A DNA stretch of 64,000 bases from Catenulispora sp. EB89. Lineage in GTDB: Bacteria > Actinomycetota > Actinomycetes > Streptomycetales > Catenulisporaceae. Position numbers and translations under genes: made by a program. The notes under the pieces were generated by a model, which saw only the letters and a program-made list of their open reading frames with translations, had not been told where the DNA came from and did no database searches. The stretch covers positions 220,009 through 284,008 of the forward strand of contig NZ_JBGCCU010000015.1 in assembly GCF_041261445.1 (NCBI RefSeq), written 5' to 3'. Positions 7,686-16,410 of the stretch are shown here, one piece after another. Positions within the stretch are counted from its first letter, which is position 1; each line of letters begins with the position of its first letter.

Positions 7686-8363
7686 ATGGCCGAGCAGACC
7701 GAGCAGACCGAGCAGACCTGGGATCCCTTCGAAACGCTGCGTCGCACGCTCTGGATCGGCGGCGCACAGTGGGCCGGCAAGTCGACGGTCGCGCGCATCC
7801 TCGCGCACCGGCACGGCCTGACCGCGTACCACTACGACTACCACGACGCCCGCGGCCACCACGACCGGCGGATCGTGCAGCGCGTCGCACTCGGGCAGCC
7901 GCCGGAAGATCCATCCCCTGACACAGTCTGGGTCGAGACGACGCCGGAGCGCATGGCCGAGCAGACGCTGGCCGGCTTCCCGGCACGCTTCGAGTGGGCA
8001 CTAGACGACCTGCGCGCCCTGTATTCGCCGCGGCCGATCATCGCCGAGGGCTGGGGCCTGCGGCCGGAACTGGTGCTGCCGCTGCTGGAAGCGCCGACGC
8101 GGATGGTGGTGATGGTGCCGACAGAAGACTTCCGGCAGCACCAACTCAGGACCCTGCCGCGCGCCGCCGCGACGGGCAACCGGACGAGCGATCCGGCGCG
8201 TGCGCAGGCCAACCGCGTCGCGCGCGACCGGCTGGTGGCGGCGGACGCGGTGCGGCGGGCGAAGGAGTGCGGCGTGCCGGTGATCGAGGTGGACGGAACG
8301 CGGGACGCTTTCGCGATCGCCGACGAGGTCGCCGAGCATTTCGGCGCCGCGCTGGTGGGGTGA
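7686..8363 (+). CDS. P-loop NTPase of unknown function (small-molecule-kinase-like)
   Basis: 225 residues. Walker A is GGAQWAGKST at about 21-30, followed by a short helix and a Tyr/His/Asp-rich segment (YHYDYHDARGHHDR). The size and early P-loop fit nucleoside- or shikimate-kinase-like folds, but no substrate motif is recognisable. A C-terminal CGVPVIEVDGT strand resembles the last strand of such kinases. The ATG has GGGGAGGA upstream, so this start is well supported. The gene stands alone between RIO kinase and pyrE. Confidence 0.65.
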   Translation: MAEQTEQTEQTWDPFETLRRTLWIGGAQWAGKSTVARILAHRHGLTAYHYDYHDARGHHDRRIVQRVALGQPPEDPSPDTVWVETTPERMAEQTLAGFPARFEWALDDLRALYSPRPIIAEGWGLRPELVLPLLEAPTRMVVMVPTEDFRQHQLRTLPRAAATGNRTSDPARAQANRVARDRLVAADAVRRAKECGVPVIEVDGTRDAFAIADEVAEHFGAALVG

Positions 8364-8464
8364 GACGGCCGCGAGCACTTCGGCGCGGCCGGCCGCTCGT
8401 CAAACAAAGTCGCCCAACGCCTCAGCACGCCGCTCGTCAGACCAGGCTGCGATAGTGGCTGTCC

Positions 8465-8986
8465 GTGACGCACTCAGACCTGGCCGCCCGCATCCACGCC
8501 GCCGCGCACCTGACCGGCGAGTTCACCCTCCGCTCCGGACGCACCGCCACCGAGTACTTCGACAAGTACCGCTTCGAGGCCGACCCCGTGCTGCTCGACG
8601 AGATCGCCGAGCGCATGGCCCCGCTCGTCCCGGCGGGCACGCAGGTCCTCGCCGGCCTCGAAATGGGCGGCATCCCGGTGGTCACGGCCCTCGGTCGGCA
8701 CACCGGGCTGCCCTGCGCCTTCGTCCGCAAGACGGCCAAGGCCTACGGCACCCGCCGCCTCGCCGAGGGCGCGGAGATCGCGGGCCGCCGCGTCCTGATC
8801 GTCGAGGACGTGGTCACCACCGGCGGCCAGATCGCCCTGTCCACCGAGGAGCTGCGCACGCTCGGCGCCGACGTGCGCGAGGCGCTGTGTGTCATCGACC
8901 GGGAGCAGGGCGGCAGCGAAGCGCTTGCCACGCAAGGGATCCAGCTTCTGTCTCTCCTTACCGCCGCAGATCTGCGTGTCGGCTGA
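8465..8986 (+). CDS. pyrE: Orotate phosphoribosyltransferase
   Basis: A 173-residue type I phosphoribosyltransferase. FTLRSGRTATEYFDKY (20-35) is the orotate-site start seen in PyrE, FVRKTAKAYG (86-95) holds the catalytic Lys loop, and VLIVEDVVTTGGQ (110-122) is the PRPP-binding motif. It converts orotate plus PRPP to OMP in pyrimidine synthesis. The usual length is 175-215. The GTG start has no SD; GATAGT eight bases upstream may be a -10 for a leaderless transcript. No other pyr gene is nearby, as is common for pyrE in actinomycetes. Confidence 0.92.
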   Translation: MTHSDLAARIHAAAHLTGEFTLRSGRTATEYFDKYRFEADPVLLDEIAERMAPLVPAGTQVLAGLEMGGIPVVTALGRHTGLPCAFVRKTAKAYGTRRLAEGAEIAGRRVLIVEDVVTTGGQIALSTEELRTLGADVREALCVIDREQGGSEALATQGIQLLSLLTAADLRVG

Positions 8987-8994
8987 GGCACCGC

Positions 8995-9735
8995 TCACCC
9001 CGCCAAATACCGCGCGAACCCCGCCGTCTCCACCGTCGTCCCATCCGGCAGCACCGCGTAGGCCTCGAACCCCTGCCGTTCCTCGACCCACTCAAGCCCG
9101 CGCTCCGGTCCCATCGCGAACACCGCCGTCGCGTACGCGTCCGCGCGCGCGATCCGCGCCCCGATCAGCGTCACCGCCAGGAAGCCGGTCGCGGGGCGCG
9201 CGGTCGCCGGGTCGATGATGTGCGCGCCGCGCTCGGTGGTGCCGGAGGTCGCGACCGCGAAGTCGCGGCCGGAGACCAGCGCCGCGTAGCGCTCGGGGTG
9301 GCGGGGGTCGGCGATGCCGACGGTCCAGGGGCGGCCCAGGTCCGCCTCGCCGCGGGCCTGGACGTCGCCGCCGCCGACGATCAGGTGGTTGCGGGAGCCG
9401 GCGGCGGTCAGCAGCCGGTCCACCTCCTCGATGGCCCAGCCCTTCACCCAGCCGCTGGGGTCCAGGCGGCCCGCCGGATACGCGCTGAACGCGCCGGCGG
9501 TGTCGGCCTCGACCTCGGCGCAGCGGCGCAGGACCTCGGCGATCTCCGGGTCTCGCTCGATCGCCTCGCCGCGGGCCATCCGGCTGATCGCGCTGTCCTC
9601 GCGGTACGTCGAGAACTTCGCGTCGATCGCGTGCAGGCGGTCCACCGCGGCCGGGATGCCGTCGCCGACGTCGGCCACGATGGAGAACACCGTCCCCATG
9701 ACCGGCTCGACGTATCGGACCTTCCCGTCGGTCAC
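8995..9735 (-). CDS. apbE: FAD:protein FMN transferase (ApbE)
   Basis: 246 residues, shorter than exported ApbE proteins and without a clear signal peptide. EPVMGTVFSI near the N-terminus, DPSGWVKGWA, GGDVQARGE and ATSGTTERGAHIIDP are the FAD-, Mg- and transfer-site motifs of the family. ApbE moves FMN from FAD onto a Ser/Thr of target proteins. Its start GTG overlaps the stop of the upstream FMN_bind gene (GTGA), so the enzyme and its probable substrate are translationally coupled. The gene is the last of three in a redox operon. Confidence 0.9.
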   Translation of the reverse strand: MTDGKVRYVEPVMGTVFSIVADVGDGIPAAVDRLHAIDAKFSTYREDSAISRMARGEAIERDPEIAEVLRRCAEVEADTAGAFSAYPAGRLDPSGWVKGWAIEEVDRLLTAAGSRNHLIVGGGDVQARGEADLGRPWTVGIADPRHPERYAALVSGRDFAVATSGTTERGAHIIDPATARPATGFLAVTLIGARIARADAYATAVFAMGPERGLEWVEERQGFEAYAVLPDGTTVETAGFARYLAG

Positions 9736-10304
9736 GCGGCCGCCTTGTCTATCGCGCTCTGCAGCGACTGCTGGTACCCCTCACTGGTGTAGGTCGCGCC
9801 CGAGACGCCGTCGATGTTCGCACTCTGCGCGCTCATCGCCTGCTGGTTCAGCTGCGGTATCGCGTAGCTGTTGATCTCCTGGTCGCGGCCGGTCTCGGTG
9901 GGATACTGGAGCACCTGGATCTGGGTGATCTTCTTCCCGCTGAAGGTGACAGCCAGCTGCACCGGCCCGTAGCGGGTGTCCGCGGCGTCGCCGGTGATCG
10001 TCTTGGTCGTGCTCGCCGGGGCCGCGGGACTCGACGACGCTCCCGACTTCGGCGCGGACGAACTCGGCGCCGACCCGGGCTGCGATGTAGAACCCGACGA
10101 GCCAGAGGAGCCCGTAGACCCGGACGACCCCGAAGAACTCGACCCCGAACTCGGCTGGGAACCACCCGAACCGCTCGACTGGGTGATCGTGAAGTTGTTG
10201 TTGACACCCTTGGCAGCAAGCGGCGTGTTGCTGTGCGGCTTCAGACCGAGCAGCAGTACGACCCCCGAAACGGTCGCGGTGCCGGTGACGATCGCGCGTC
10301 GCAT
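9732..10304 (-). CDS. Exported FMN-binding domain protein, ApbE substrate
   Basis: 190 residues: an N-terminal hydrophobic anchor or signal (4-20), a Ser/Gly/Pro-rich linker (43-99), then an FMN_bind domain (100-190). SGATYTS at 168-174 matches the flavinylation signature, with T173 the expected FMN-bearing residue. It probably carries electrons on the outer face of the membrane, held away from it by the linker. It sits between a ferric-reductase-like membrane protein and ApbE, the three pieces of a flavin-based transmembrane electron relay. The ATG start is 12 bases after the upstream stop codon. Confidence 0.9.
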   Translation of the reverse strand: MRRAIVTGTATVSGVVLLLGLKPHSNTPLAAKGVNNNFTITQSSGSGGSQPSSGSSSSGSSGSTGSSGSSGSTSQPGSAPSSSAPKSGASSSPAAPASTTKTITGDAADTRYGPVQLAVTFSGKKITQIQVLQYPTETGRDQEINSYAIPQLNQQAMSAQSANIDGVSGATYTSEGYQQSLQSAIDKAAA

Positions 10305-10316
10305 GGAACAGCCTCT

Positions 10317-11669
10317 CTAGAACTCGAACGACTCGTGGTGGATATGGGAGTTGGGCACCCCGGCCCCTCGCAGCGCGGCGATCACCGCCTGCTGCATCGG
10401 CTCCGGCCCGCACAGGTACACGTCGTGCGCCTTCAGATCCGGCACCAGATTCATCAGCCCGCGCGGGGTGAGCGTCTTGCCGTGCCGCCGTCGGCTGCCG
10501 ACCAAGTACACCAGCCGGGCGCCCCGGGTGCGGGCGATATCCTCCAGTTCGTTACGGAAGATGATCTCCCGATCGCTGCCCGCCCGATACAACAAGGTCA
10601 GCCGGCCCGGCAGCGTCTCGAACAGCGCCCGGATCGGCGTGATCCCGACCCCGGCCGCGATCAGCAGCACCTGCGGCGAGCGCGCCTTGTCCTCCGTGAA
10701 GGCGCCGTAGGGCCCCTCGGCGCGGACCCGCGTCCCGGGCCGCAGCCGCGACACCGCCGCGCTGTGGTCGCCGAGGTTCTTGATCGTGAACCGCAGGTAG
10801 CTCGGGTGCGGCGCGGCCGACAGCGAGTACGGGTTCGCCACCCAGCGCAGGCTCCGGGTCTGGAACTGAAGCCGGAAGAACTGCCCGGGCCGGGCGTTCA
10901 GATCGTCCAGCCGCTCACCCTTGAGGATGACCGAGTAGACCCCCGGCCCCTCCTGCACGACCGAGTGCACCCGCAGCTTGTGCCGCCGGTCCCGCACGTA
11001 CGGCATCCACAGCCGGTACCAGCCGAGCGTCAGCGCCGCCAGCACGTAGTACGCGCTCCACAGCGTCTGCTCGGGCTGGATCGACAGGTCGGCACCGTTG
11101 ACTATCTGATGACTGAACGCCAGCGCGATCGCCAGGTAGGTCGCCAGGTGCAGGTAGTACCAGGTCTCGTAGCGAAGCTTGCGCCGCGCCACCCGCGCCG
11201 AGACGATGCCGGTCCCGAACAGCAGCAGCGTGCCCAGCGACCCCTTGATCATCTCCGGGTAGTGGAACACGATGTCCACACCCTCGGCGACCACGCCCTT
11301 GCCGTCGGTCAGGGCGTAGCCCCAGATGATCGTGACGATGTGCGCGCTGACCAGGAAGACCATGTACCGCCCGCACAGCGCGTGCCAGCGCGCCAGCCGG
11401 TCGCTGCCCACGCGGTGCTCCAGGACCGGGATCCGGGCCATGAGCAGCAGCAGGACCGGGGCCGTGTAGCCGGCCAGCAGGCCGGTGATGCGGCCGGCGC
11501 CGTCCAGCCAGCCGGCGGCGCCCACGACCGCGGGGGTGGCGTGCCACCAGGCGGCCAGCACCGCCGCGGCGCCGGCCGCCATCAGGGTCAGGGCCAGCCG
11601 CGGGACGGTCTCCGGGGACGCTTTCGCGCCGGGCGGCGCGGTGTCGCGGGGTAGTGCGGTCGTGCTCAT
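10317..11669 (-). CDS. Ferric-reductase-like membrane flavoprotein oxidoreductase
   Basis: 450 residues. The N-terminal half has about six membrane helices, with His residues in RWHALCGRYM, SAHIVT, YYLHLATYL and FSHQIV that could bind two b-type hemes. The C-terminal half is a flavodoxin-reductase module: NPYSLS for FAD, AAGVGITP for NAD(P) and LCGPEPM near the end. It likely passes NAD(P)H electrons outward to the flavinylated protein encoded next. The ATG at 11669 is preceded by TTACCT and six bases, a leaderless pattern. An upstream extension of the frame overlaps the divergent response-regulator promoter and is not used here. Confidence 0.88.
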   Translation of the reverse strand: MSTTALPRDTAPPGAKASPETVPRLALTLMAAGAAAVLAAWWHATPAVVGAAGWLDGAGRITGLLAGYTAPVLLLLMARIPVLEHRVGSDRLARWHALCGRYMVFLVSAHIVTIIWGYALTDGKGVVAEGVDIVFHYPEMIKGSLGTLLLFGTGIVSARVARRKLRYETWYYLHLATYLAIALAFSHQIVNGADLSIQPEQTLWSAYYVLAALTLGWYRLWMPYVRDRRHKLRVHSVVQEGPGVYSVILKGERLDDLNARPGQFFRLQFQTRSLRWVANPYSLSAAPHPSYLRFTIKNLGDHSAAVSRLRPGTRVRAEGPYGAFTEDKARSPQVLLIAAGVGITPIRALFETLPGRLTLLYRAGSDREIIFRNELEDIARTRGARLVYLVGSRRRHGKTLTPRGLMNLVPDLKAHDVYLCGPEPMQQAVIAALRGAGVPNSHIHHESFEF

Positions 11670-11772
11670 GGGACCGAGGTAAACAGCACTACCTTTGAGT
11701 TTCCTCAGAATCGTGTCCGCAAAGCCGCTGATCGAGGCAATCCTTAGCCAATCTTCACGCTGGATGTGGACG

Positions 11773-12507
11773 ATGACCGCCATGCTTGCGAACATCGCGA
11801 ACCCGACCGAACCCTGGCGCTTTTTGGTCGTCGACGACGAGCCGGACCTGGTGGAGGTGGTCTGCGGCGCGCTGCGCCACGAGGGCTGGGACGCCGTCGG
11901 CGCGCACGACGGCCGCGAGGCGGTCTCGGCCGCGGCGACCTACCAGCCGGACGCCGTGGTGCTGGACATGATGCTCCCGGACATGGACGGCATGGAGGTC
12001 ATGCGCCGGATCCACACCTCCCGTCCGGAGGTCCGGGTACTGTTCCTCACGGCGCGCGACGCGGTGGAGGACCGGATCGCCGGGATCGCGGCCGGCGGCG
12101 ACGACTACGTGGCCAAGCCGTTCAGCCTGGACGAGGTCGTGGTGCGGCTGCGCAGCCTGGTGCGGCGCACCGCGCGCGGCCGGGCCGGCCGGGTGGCGAG
12201 CCCGGACTGCCTGGTGGTCGGCGATCTAGTGTTGGACGAGGCCGCGCGGGAGGTGACCCGGGGCGGCGAACCGATCGAGCTGAGCCCGAAGGAGTTCGCG
12301 CTGCTGTGGTTCCTGATGCGGCACCCCCGCCAGGTGCTGAGCAAGTCCCAGATCCTGTCCGAGGTGTGGTCCTACGACTACGGCGGGCAGGCCCACGTCG
12401 TGGAGCTCTACATCAGCTACCTGCGCAAGAAGATCGACGCCGGCCGCCCGGCGATGATCCACACGGTGCGCGGCGCGGGATACGTCATCAAGGCCGCCGC
12501 TCCGTGA
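11773..12507 (+). CDS. OmpR/PhoB-family response regulator
   Basis: About 244 residues. The receiver domain has VVDDEPD at its N-terminus, the phospho-acceptor Asp in VVLDMMLPDMDG and the Lys in VAKPFSLDE. A C-terminal winged helix follows (ELSPKEFALLWFL, then SYLRKKID and VRGAGYVIK). It is co-transcribed with a histidine kinase through a GTGA overlap and divergent from the ferric-reductase operon, which it may control. Three in-frame ATGs (11764, 11773, 11782) compete and none has a clear SD, so the exact start is uncertain. Confidence 0.92.
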   Translation: MTAMLANIANPTEPWRFLVVDDEPDLVEVVCGALRHEGWDAVGAHDGREAVSAAATYQPDAVVLDMMLPDMDGMEVMRRIHTSRPEVRVLFLTARDAVEDRIAGIAAGGDDYVAKPFSLDEVVVRLRSLVRRTARGRAGRVASPDCLVVGDLVLDEAAREVTRGGEPIELSPKEFALLWFLMRHPRQVLSKSQILSEVWSYDYGGQAHVVELYISYLRKKIDAGRPAMIHTVRGAGYVIKAAAP

Positions 12508-14000
12508 TCCGGCTCCGGCCGCGGACGCTGCGAGGGCAGCTGACGCTCGGGCTGGTGGTGCTGCTGGCGGCGATCTTCGCCGGCGTCGGGTTCGGCACCA
12601 CGGCCCTGCTGCGCGGGTTCCTCGTGTCGCGGCTGGACCAGCAGTTGTCGGCGGCCGGGCCGCGCTACGCGCAGAGCCTGGAGCACGAACTCGCCGCGGC
12701 CGACACCCGCGGCCAGGCGCAGGGCACGTTTGGGGCCCGCGCACTGAACAGCGTGGTGACGCAGGCCGGCGTGGTCGACGGAACCAGCGCGACCGGCGAC
12801 AACACCCGGCAGATCCGCCTGACGGCGGCCGATTCCCGGGACCTGCTGTCGCTGCCGACCGACGGCTCCGCGCACACCGTCCGCCTGTCGGGGCTCAAGG
12901 CCTACCGCATGCGCGCGGTCGCCGGCGCCGACGGCGACGTCCTGGTCACCGGCCTGCCGCTGTCCCAGGTCTCCAGCACGGTCCGGGAGCTGGCGACGGC
13001 CGAGATCGCGCTGTTCGGCGGCGCGGTGGTGGTGGCCGCGCTCGGCGGCGCGGCGTGGGTCCGGCTGGCGCTGCGGCCGCTGGAGCGCGTGACCCGGACC
13101 GCCGAGCGGGTCAGCACCCTGTCGCTGGCCAGCGGCGAGGTGGCGCTGGACGTCCGGGTCCCGGACGCGGACCGGAACGACGAAGTGGGCCGGGTCGGCG
13201 CCTCCCTGAACCGGATGCTCGGCCACGTCGAGGACGCCCTGGCACGCCGGCAGTCCGTCGAGCGCCGGCTGCGCGACTTCGCCGCCGACGCCGGCCACGA
13301 GCTGCGCACTCCCCTGGCCGCCGTCCGCGGCCACGCCGAACTGGTGCTGCGGCGCGGTGGGGAGCTGCCCGACGACGCGCGCCACGGGCTGATCCGCATC
13401 GAGGCCGAGTCGCGACGGATGGGGACGATCGTCGACGACCTGCTGCTATTGGCGCGGCTGGACGCCGGGCGGCCGCTGGAGTCGAAGGAGGTGGACCTGA
13501 CGCTGCTGGTGCTGGACGCGGTGGACAACGCTCAGGCCGCCGACCATGCGGCCGAGGGGGACGGCGACACCACGGCGGCCGGCGGCGTGACCCCGACGCG
13601 TCACGAATGGCGCCTGGACCTGCCGACCGACCCGGTGACGGTGATCGGCGACCCGCACCGGCTGGCGCAGGCGGTGGCGAACTTCGTGACCAACGCGCGC
13701 GTGCACACCCCGGCCGGGACCCGGGTCACGGTCGGGATCACGGTGCATGCCGACCGGGTCCGCCTCGCCGTCGAGGACACCGGCCCGGGACTGGCGCCGG
13801 ACCTCGCGGACCGGGCCTTCGACCGGTTCACCCGCGGCGACCCAGCGCGCTCGCGGACCTCGGGGAGCACCGGGCTGGGACTGGCGATCACTCGCGCGGT
13901 CGCCGAGGCGCACGGCGGCCGGGTCGGAGTGGTGTCCGAGCCCGGTCGGACAGTGTTCGAGCTCGTACTGCCGTTGGAGCGGCAACACTCATCCGAGTGA
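12504..14000 (+). CDS. Sensor histidine kinase
   Basis: 498 residues. Two membrane helices (about 13-35 and 165-190) flank an extracytoplasmic sensor of about 130 residues. HAMP follows, then an H-box ADAGHELRTPLAAVRGHAE with the phospho-His, an N-box NFVTNARVHT, G1 DTGPGLAP and G2 TGLGLAI. It is the partner of the preceding response regulator (GTG overlaps its TGA). The sensor resembles no named domain. It converges on the ABC ATPase gene with an 18-base gap. Confidence 0.92.
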   Translation: MIRLRPRTLRGQLTLGLVVLLAAIFAGVGFGTTALLRGFLVSRLDQQLSAAGPRYAQSLEHELAAADTRGQAQGTFGARALNSVVTQAGVVDGTSATGDNTRQIRLTAADSRDLLSLPTDGSAHTVRLSGLKAYRMRAVAGADGDVLVTGLPLSQVSSTVRELATAEIALFGGAVVVAALGGAAWVRLALRPLERVTRTAERVSTLSLASGEVALDVRVPDADRNDEVGRVGASLNRMLGHVEDALARRQSVERRLRDFAADAGHELRTPLAAVRGHAELVLRRGGELPDDARHGLIRIEAESRRMGTIVDDLLLLARLDAGRPLESKEVDLTLLVLDAVDNAQAADHAAEGDGDTTAAGGVTPTRHEWRLDLPTDPVTVIGDPHRLAQAVANFVTNARVHTPAGTRVTVGITVHADRVRLAVEDTGPGLAPDLADRAFDRFTRGDPARSRTSGSTGLGLAITRAVAEAHGGRVGVVSEPGRTVFELVLPLERQHSSE

Positions 14001-14018
14001 ATCAGATCTCCGCGTACA

Positions 14019-15005
14019 TCAGGCCGCAGATATCTCGCTCTCCCGCGCAGGGTCATTTCCAGCACTCTCCCGCCCCGGATCGGCGTAGTGCCGCAGGAAC
14101 AACTCCTCCAACGTCGGCGGCCGGCTCGTCATCGACCGGACCCCCTGCGTCCCGAGCAGCACCATCAGCGCCGACAGGTGCTCGGTGTCGACCGAGCACT
14201 CCACCCGCACTCCCCCGCCGGCCGCGGTTCCCAGCTCCGTGACCCGCACCTGGTGCGGCCCGTCGAAGCCCGCGAAGTCCTCGAATCCGTCCGGCAGCCG
14301 CTGGAGCTCCGCGCTGACCAGCGTGCGCGTCAGGTGCCGCAGCTCGGCCAGCGTCCCGGACTCCGCCACCCGCCCGCGACGCACGATGCTGACCCGGTCG
14401 CAGACCTCTTCGACCTCCGACAGGATGTGGCTGGACAGCAGCACCGTGCGGCCGGCCGCCTTCTCCTGGCTCAGGCAGGACCGGAACTCGGCCTCCATCA
14501 GCGGGTCCAGGCCGCTGGTCGGCTCGTCCAGGACCAGCAGCTCAGCCTCGGAGGCGAACGCGGCGACCAGCATCACCTTCTGCCGGTTGCCCTTGCTGTA
14601 GGCGCGCCCCTTCTTGCTCGGGTCCAGGTCGAAGCGTTCCAGCAGCTCGGCCATGCGCTTGGCGCCGGTCGTGCGGCCGCGCAGCTTGGACAGCATCGCC
14701 AGCACCTGGCCGCCGGAAAGGTCCGGCCACAGAGCGACGTCGCCGGGGACGTAGGCCAGACGGCGGTGCAGGGCCACGGCGTCGCGGCGGGCGTCGCGGC
14801 CGAACAGGCGGACCTCGCCGGCGTCCGGACGGAGCAGGCTCAACAGGATTCTGAGGGTGGTGGACTTGCCGGCGCCGTTCGGGCCGAGCAGGGCGTGCAC
14901 CTCGCCGGGGGCCACGGACAGGTCCAGACCATCGAGCGCGCGGGTGGCAGCGGATCCCCGGCCGAAGGTCTTCACCAGTCCGGTGAGGGAGATCACATCC
15001 GTCAC
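14019..15005 (-). CDS. ABC transporter ATP-binding protein, no linked permease
   Basis: 328 residues: Walker A GPNGAGKST near 40-48, an atypical signature region YSKGNRQKVMLVAAF, Walker B LLVLDEPTSGLDP and the H-loop SSHILSE, followed by a C-terminal domain of about 100 residues. The type is that of daunorubicin/multidrug ABC-2 exporters. Such ATPases normally precede a permease gene, but here the next gene downstream is the convergent histidine kinase. The GTG at 15005 has TACGCT and six bases upstream, a leaderless pattern. The open frame extends far upstream across the citrate synthase gene, and that extension is spurious. Confidence 0.88.
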   Translation of the reverse strand: MTDVISLTGLVKTFGRGSAATRALDGLDLSVAPGEVHALLGPNGAGKSTTLRILLSLLRPDAGEVRLFGRDARRDAVALHRRLAYVPGDVALWPDLSGGQVLAMLSKLRGRTTGAKRMAELLERFDLDPSKKGRAYSKGNRQKVMLVAAFASEAELLVLDEPTSGLDPLMEAEFRSCLSQEKAAGRTVLLSSHILSEVEEVCDRVSIVRRGRVAESGTLAELRHLTRTLVSAELQRLPDGFEDFAGFDGPHQVRVTELGTAAGGGVRVECSVDTEHLSALMVLLGTQGVRSMTSRPPTLEELFLRHYADPGRESAGNDPARESEISAA

Positions 15006-15071
15006 AGTGCCAGCGTACACCCCATGATCATCACATATCACCAATGGCGCCGATTGACGGGCATCGCGCGG

Positions 15072-15108
15072 ATCACACAAGATCGGGGTGACGACACAAT
15101 CACACAAG
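15072..15108 (+). repeat. Direct repeat ATCACACAAG upstream of citrate synthase
   Basis: Identical decamers ATCACACAAG at 15072-15081 and 15099-15108, 27 bases apart; the second touches the ribosome binding site AAGGAGG. This could be a regulator binding site or chance. Confidence 0.45.
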
Positions 15109-15119
15109 GAGGCACGACG

Positions 15120-16295
15120 ATGCTCGAATCCGAGCAGCCTCGCCCCACGCGGAGCGTCACCACAGTCGAGGTTCCGCGCGGTCTGGCCGGCGTCATCGTC
15201 ACCGACACTGAAGTCGGCGACGTGCGCGGCGAGGAAGGCTTCTACCACTACCGCCAGTACAACGCGGTGGAGCTGGCCGAGAAGCGGACCCTGGAGGACG
15301 TCTGGGTCCTGATGATCGACGGCCACCTGCCGGACGCGGAGCAGCGGGCGGCGTTCATCGCCGAGACCACGCCGCTGCGGCACGTCCCGGACAAGGTCAA
15401 GGCGCTGCTGCCGGCCATCGCCGAGGCGGTGCACGGCGAGCCGATGAACGGTCTGCGGGCGGCCCTGCCGCTGCTGGCCGGACAGCGCGGCATGCGGCCG
15501 ATCTACGACATCGACGAGCAGACCCGCCGGGCGGACGCGCTGTACATCAGCGCCCTGGCCCCGACGGTCCTGACCGCGATCCACCGGCTCGGCAAGGGCC
15601 TGGAGATGGTGGAGCCGCGCGACGACCTGTCGTACGCGGCGAACTACCTCTACATGCTCAACGGCACCGAGCCCACCCCGGAGCAGGCCCGCGCGATCGA
15701 GCAGTACCTGATCTCGACCGTGGACCACGGCTTCAACAACTCCACCTTCACCGCCCGCGTCATCGCCTCCACCGGCGCCGACCTGGCCGCGGCCGTGACC
15801 GGGGCGCTGGGCTCGCTGTCCGGCCCGCTGCACGGCGGAGCCCCCTCGCGCGCCCTGGACACCCTCGACGAGATCGGCACCCCCGACAAGGCCGAGGACT
15901 GGGTCCGCCAGCAGGTGGAGGCCGGCGCCCGCATCATGGGCTTCGGCCATCCGGTCTACCGCACGGACGACCCGCGCTCGATCATGCTCCGCGGCGTCGC
16001 CCAGCGCCTCGGCGGCCCCCTGGTGGACTTCGCCGTGGCGGTCGAGCAGCACGTGATCAAGGCCCTCGCCGAACTCAAGCCGGGCCGCCAGCTCTACACC
16101 AACGTCGAGTTCTACGCCGGCGTGGTGATGGAACTCTCCGGCGTCCCCCGCGACATGTTCACCCCGACGTTCGCCACCTCCCGCGTGATCGGCTGGTGCG
16201 CGAACATCCTCGAACAGGCCAAGGACTCGAAGATCATCCGGCCCGCGGCGCACTACGCCGGCGTGCCGGCGCCGCAGCCGCTGCCGGAGGGCTGA
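15120..16295 (+). CDS. Citrate synthase family protein (citrate or 2-methylcitrate synthase)
   Basis: 391 residues, the length of the short bacterial type. DHGFNNSTFTARV carries the first active-site His, GFGHPVYRTDDPR the second, and NVEFYAGVV supplies the downstream catalytic region (Glu takes the Asp position). It condenses an acyl-CoA with oxaloacetate. Acetyl-CoA is likely, but propionyl-CoA cannot be excluded. The ATG follows AAGGAGG by six bases, a firm start. It is alone in its transcript and divergent from the ABC ATPase gene. Confidence 0.88.
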   Translation: MLESEQPRPTRSVTTVEVPRGLAGVIVTDTEVGDVRGEEGFYHYRQYNAVELAEKRTLEDVWVLMIDGHLPDAEQRAAFIAETTPLRHVPDKVKALLPAIAEAVHGEPMNGLRAALPLLAGQRGMRPIYDIDEQTRRADALYISALAPTVLTAIHRLGKGLEMVEPRDDLSYAANYLYMLNGTEPTPEQARAIEQYLISTVDHGFNNSTFTARVIASTGADLAAAVTGALGSLSGPLHGGAPSRALDTLDEIGTPDKAEDWVRQQVEAGARIMGFGHPVYRTDDPRSIMLRGVAQRLGGPLVDFAVAVEQHVIKALAELKPGRQLYTNVEFYAGVVMELSGVPRDMFTPTFATSRVIGWCANILEQAKDSKIIRPAAHYAGVPAPQPLPEG

Positions 16296-16410
16296 GGTTC
16301 TGAAGCTGTGAAGCATTGAGGCTCCGAAGCTCCGGGATCCGGGGCGGTTGGGCCACCTGGAGTAATCGTCAGGGTTCGGATTCCGAGGGGATCCGGGCCC
16401 TGATCGCGTC

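Noticed and set aside
10233..11654. Long open frame on the + strand opposite the ferric-reductase-like gene
   Set aside because: It shadows the minus-strand gene in high-GC DNA; its translation is Arg/Gln/Pro-rich without any fold-like pattern, while the opposite strand has clear motifs.
14019..16316. 765-codon frame including the ABC ATPase
   Set aside because: Only the last 328 codons carry the ATPase. The rest runs antisense through the citrate synthase gene, and a leaderless promoter pattern marks the GTG at 15005.
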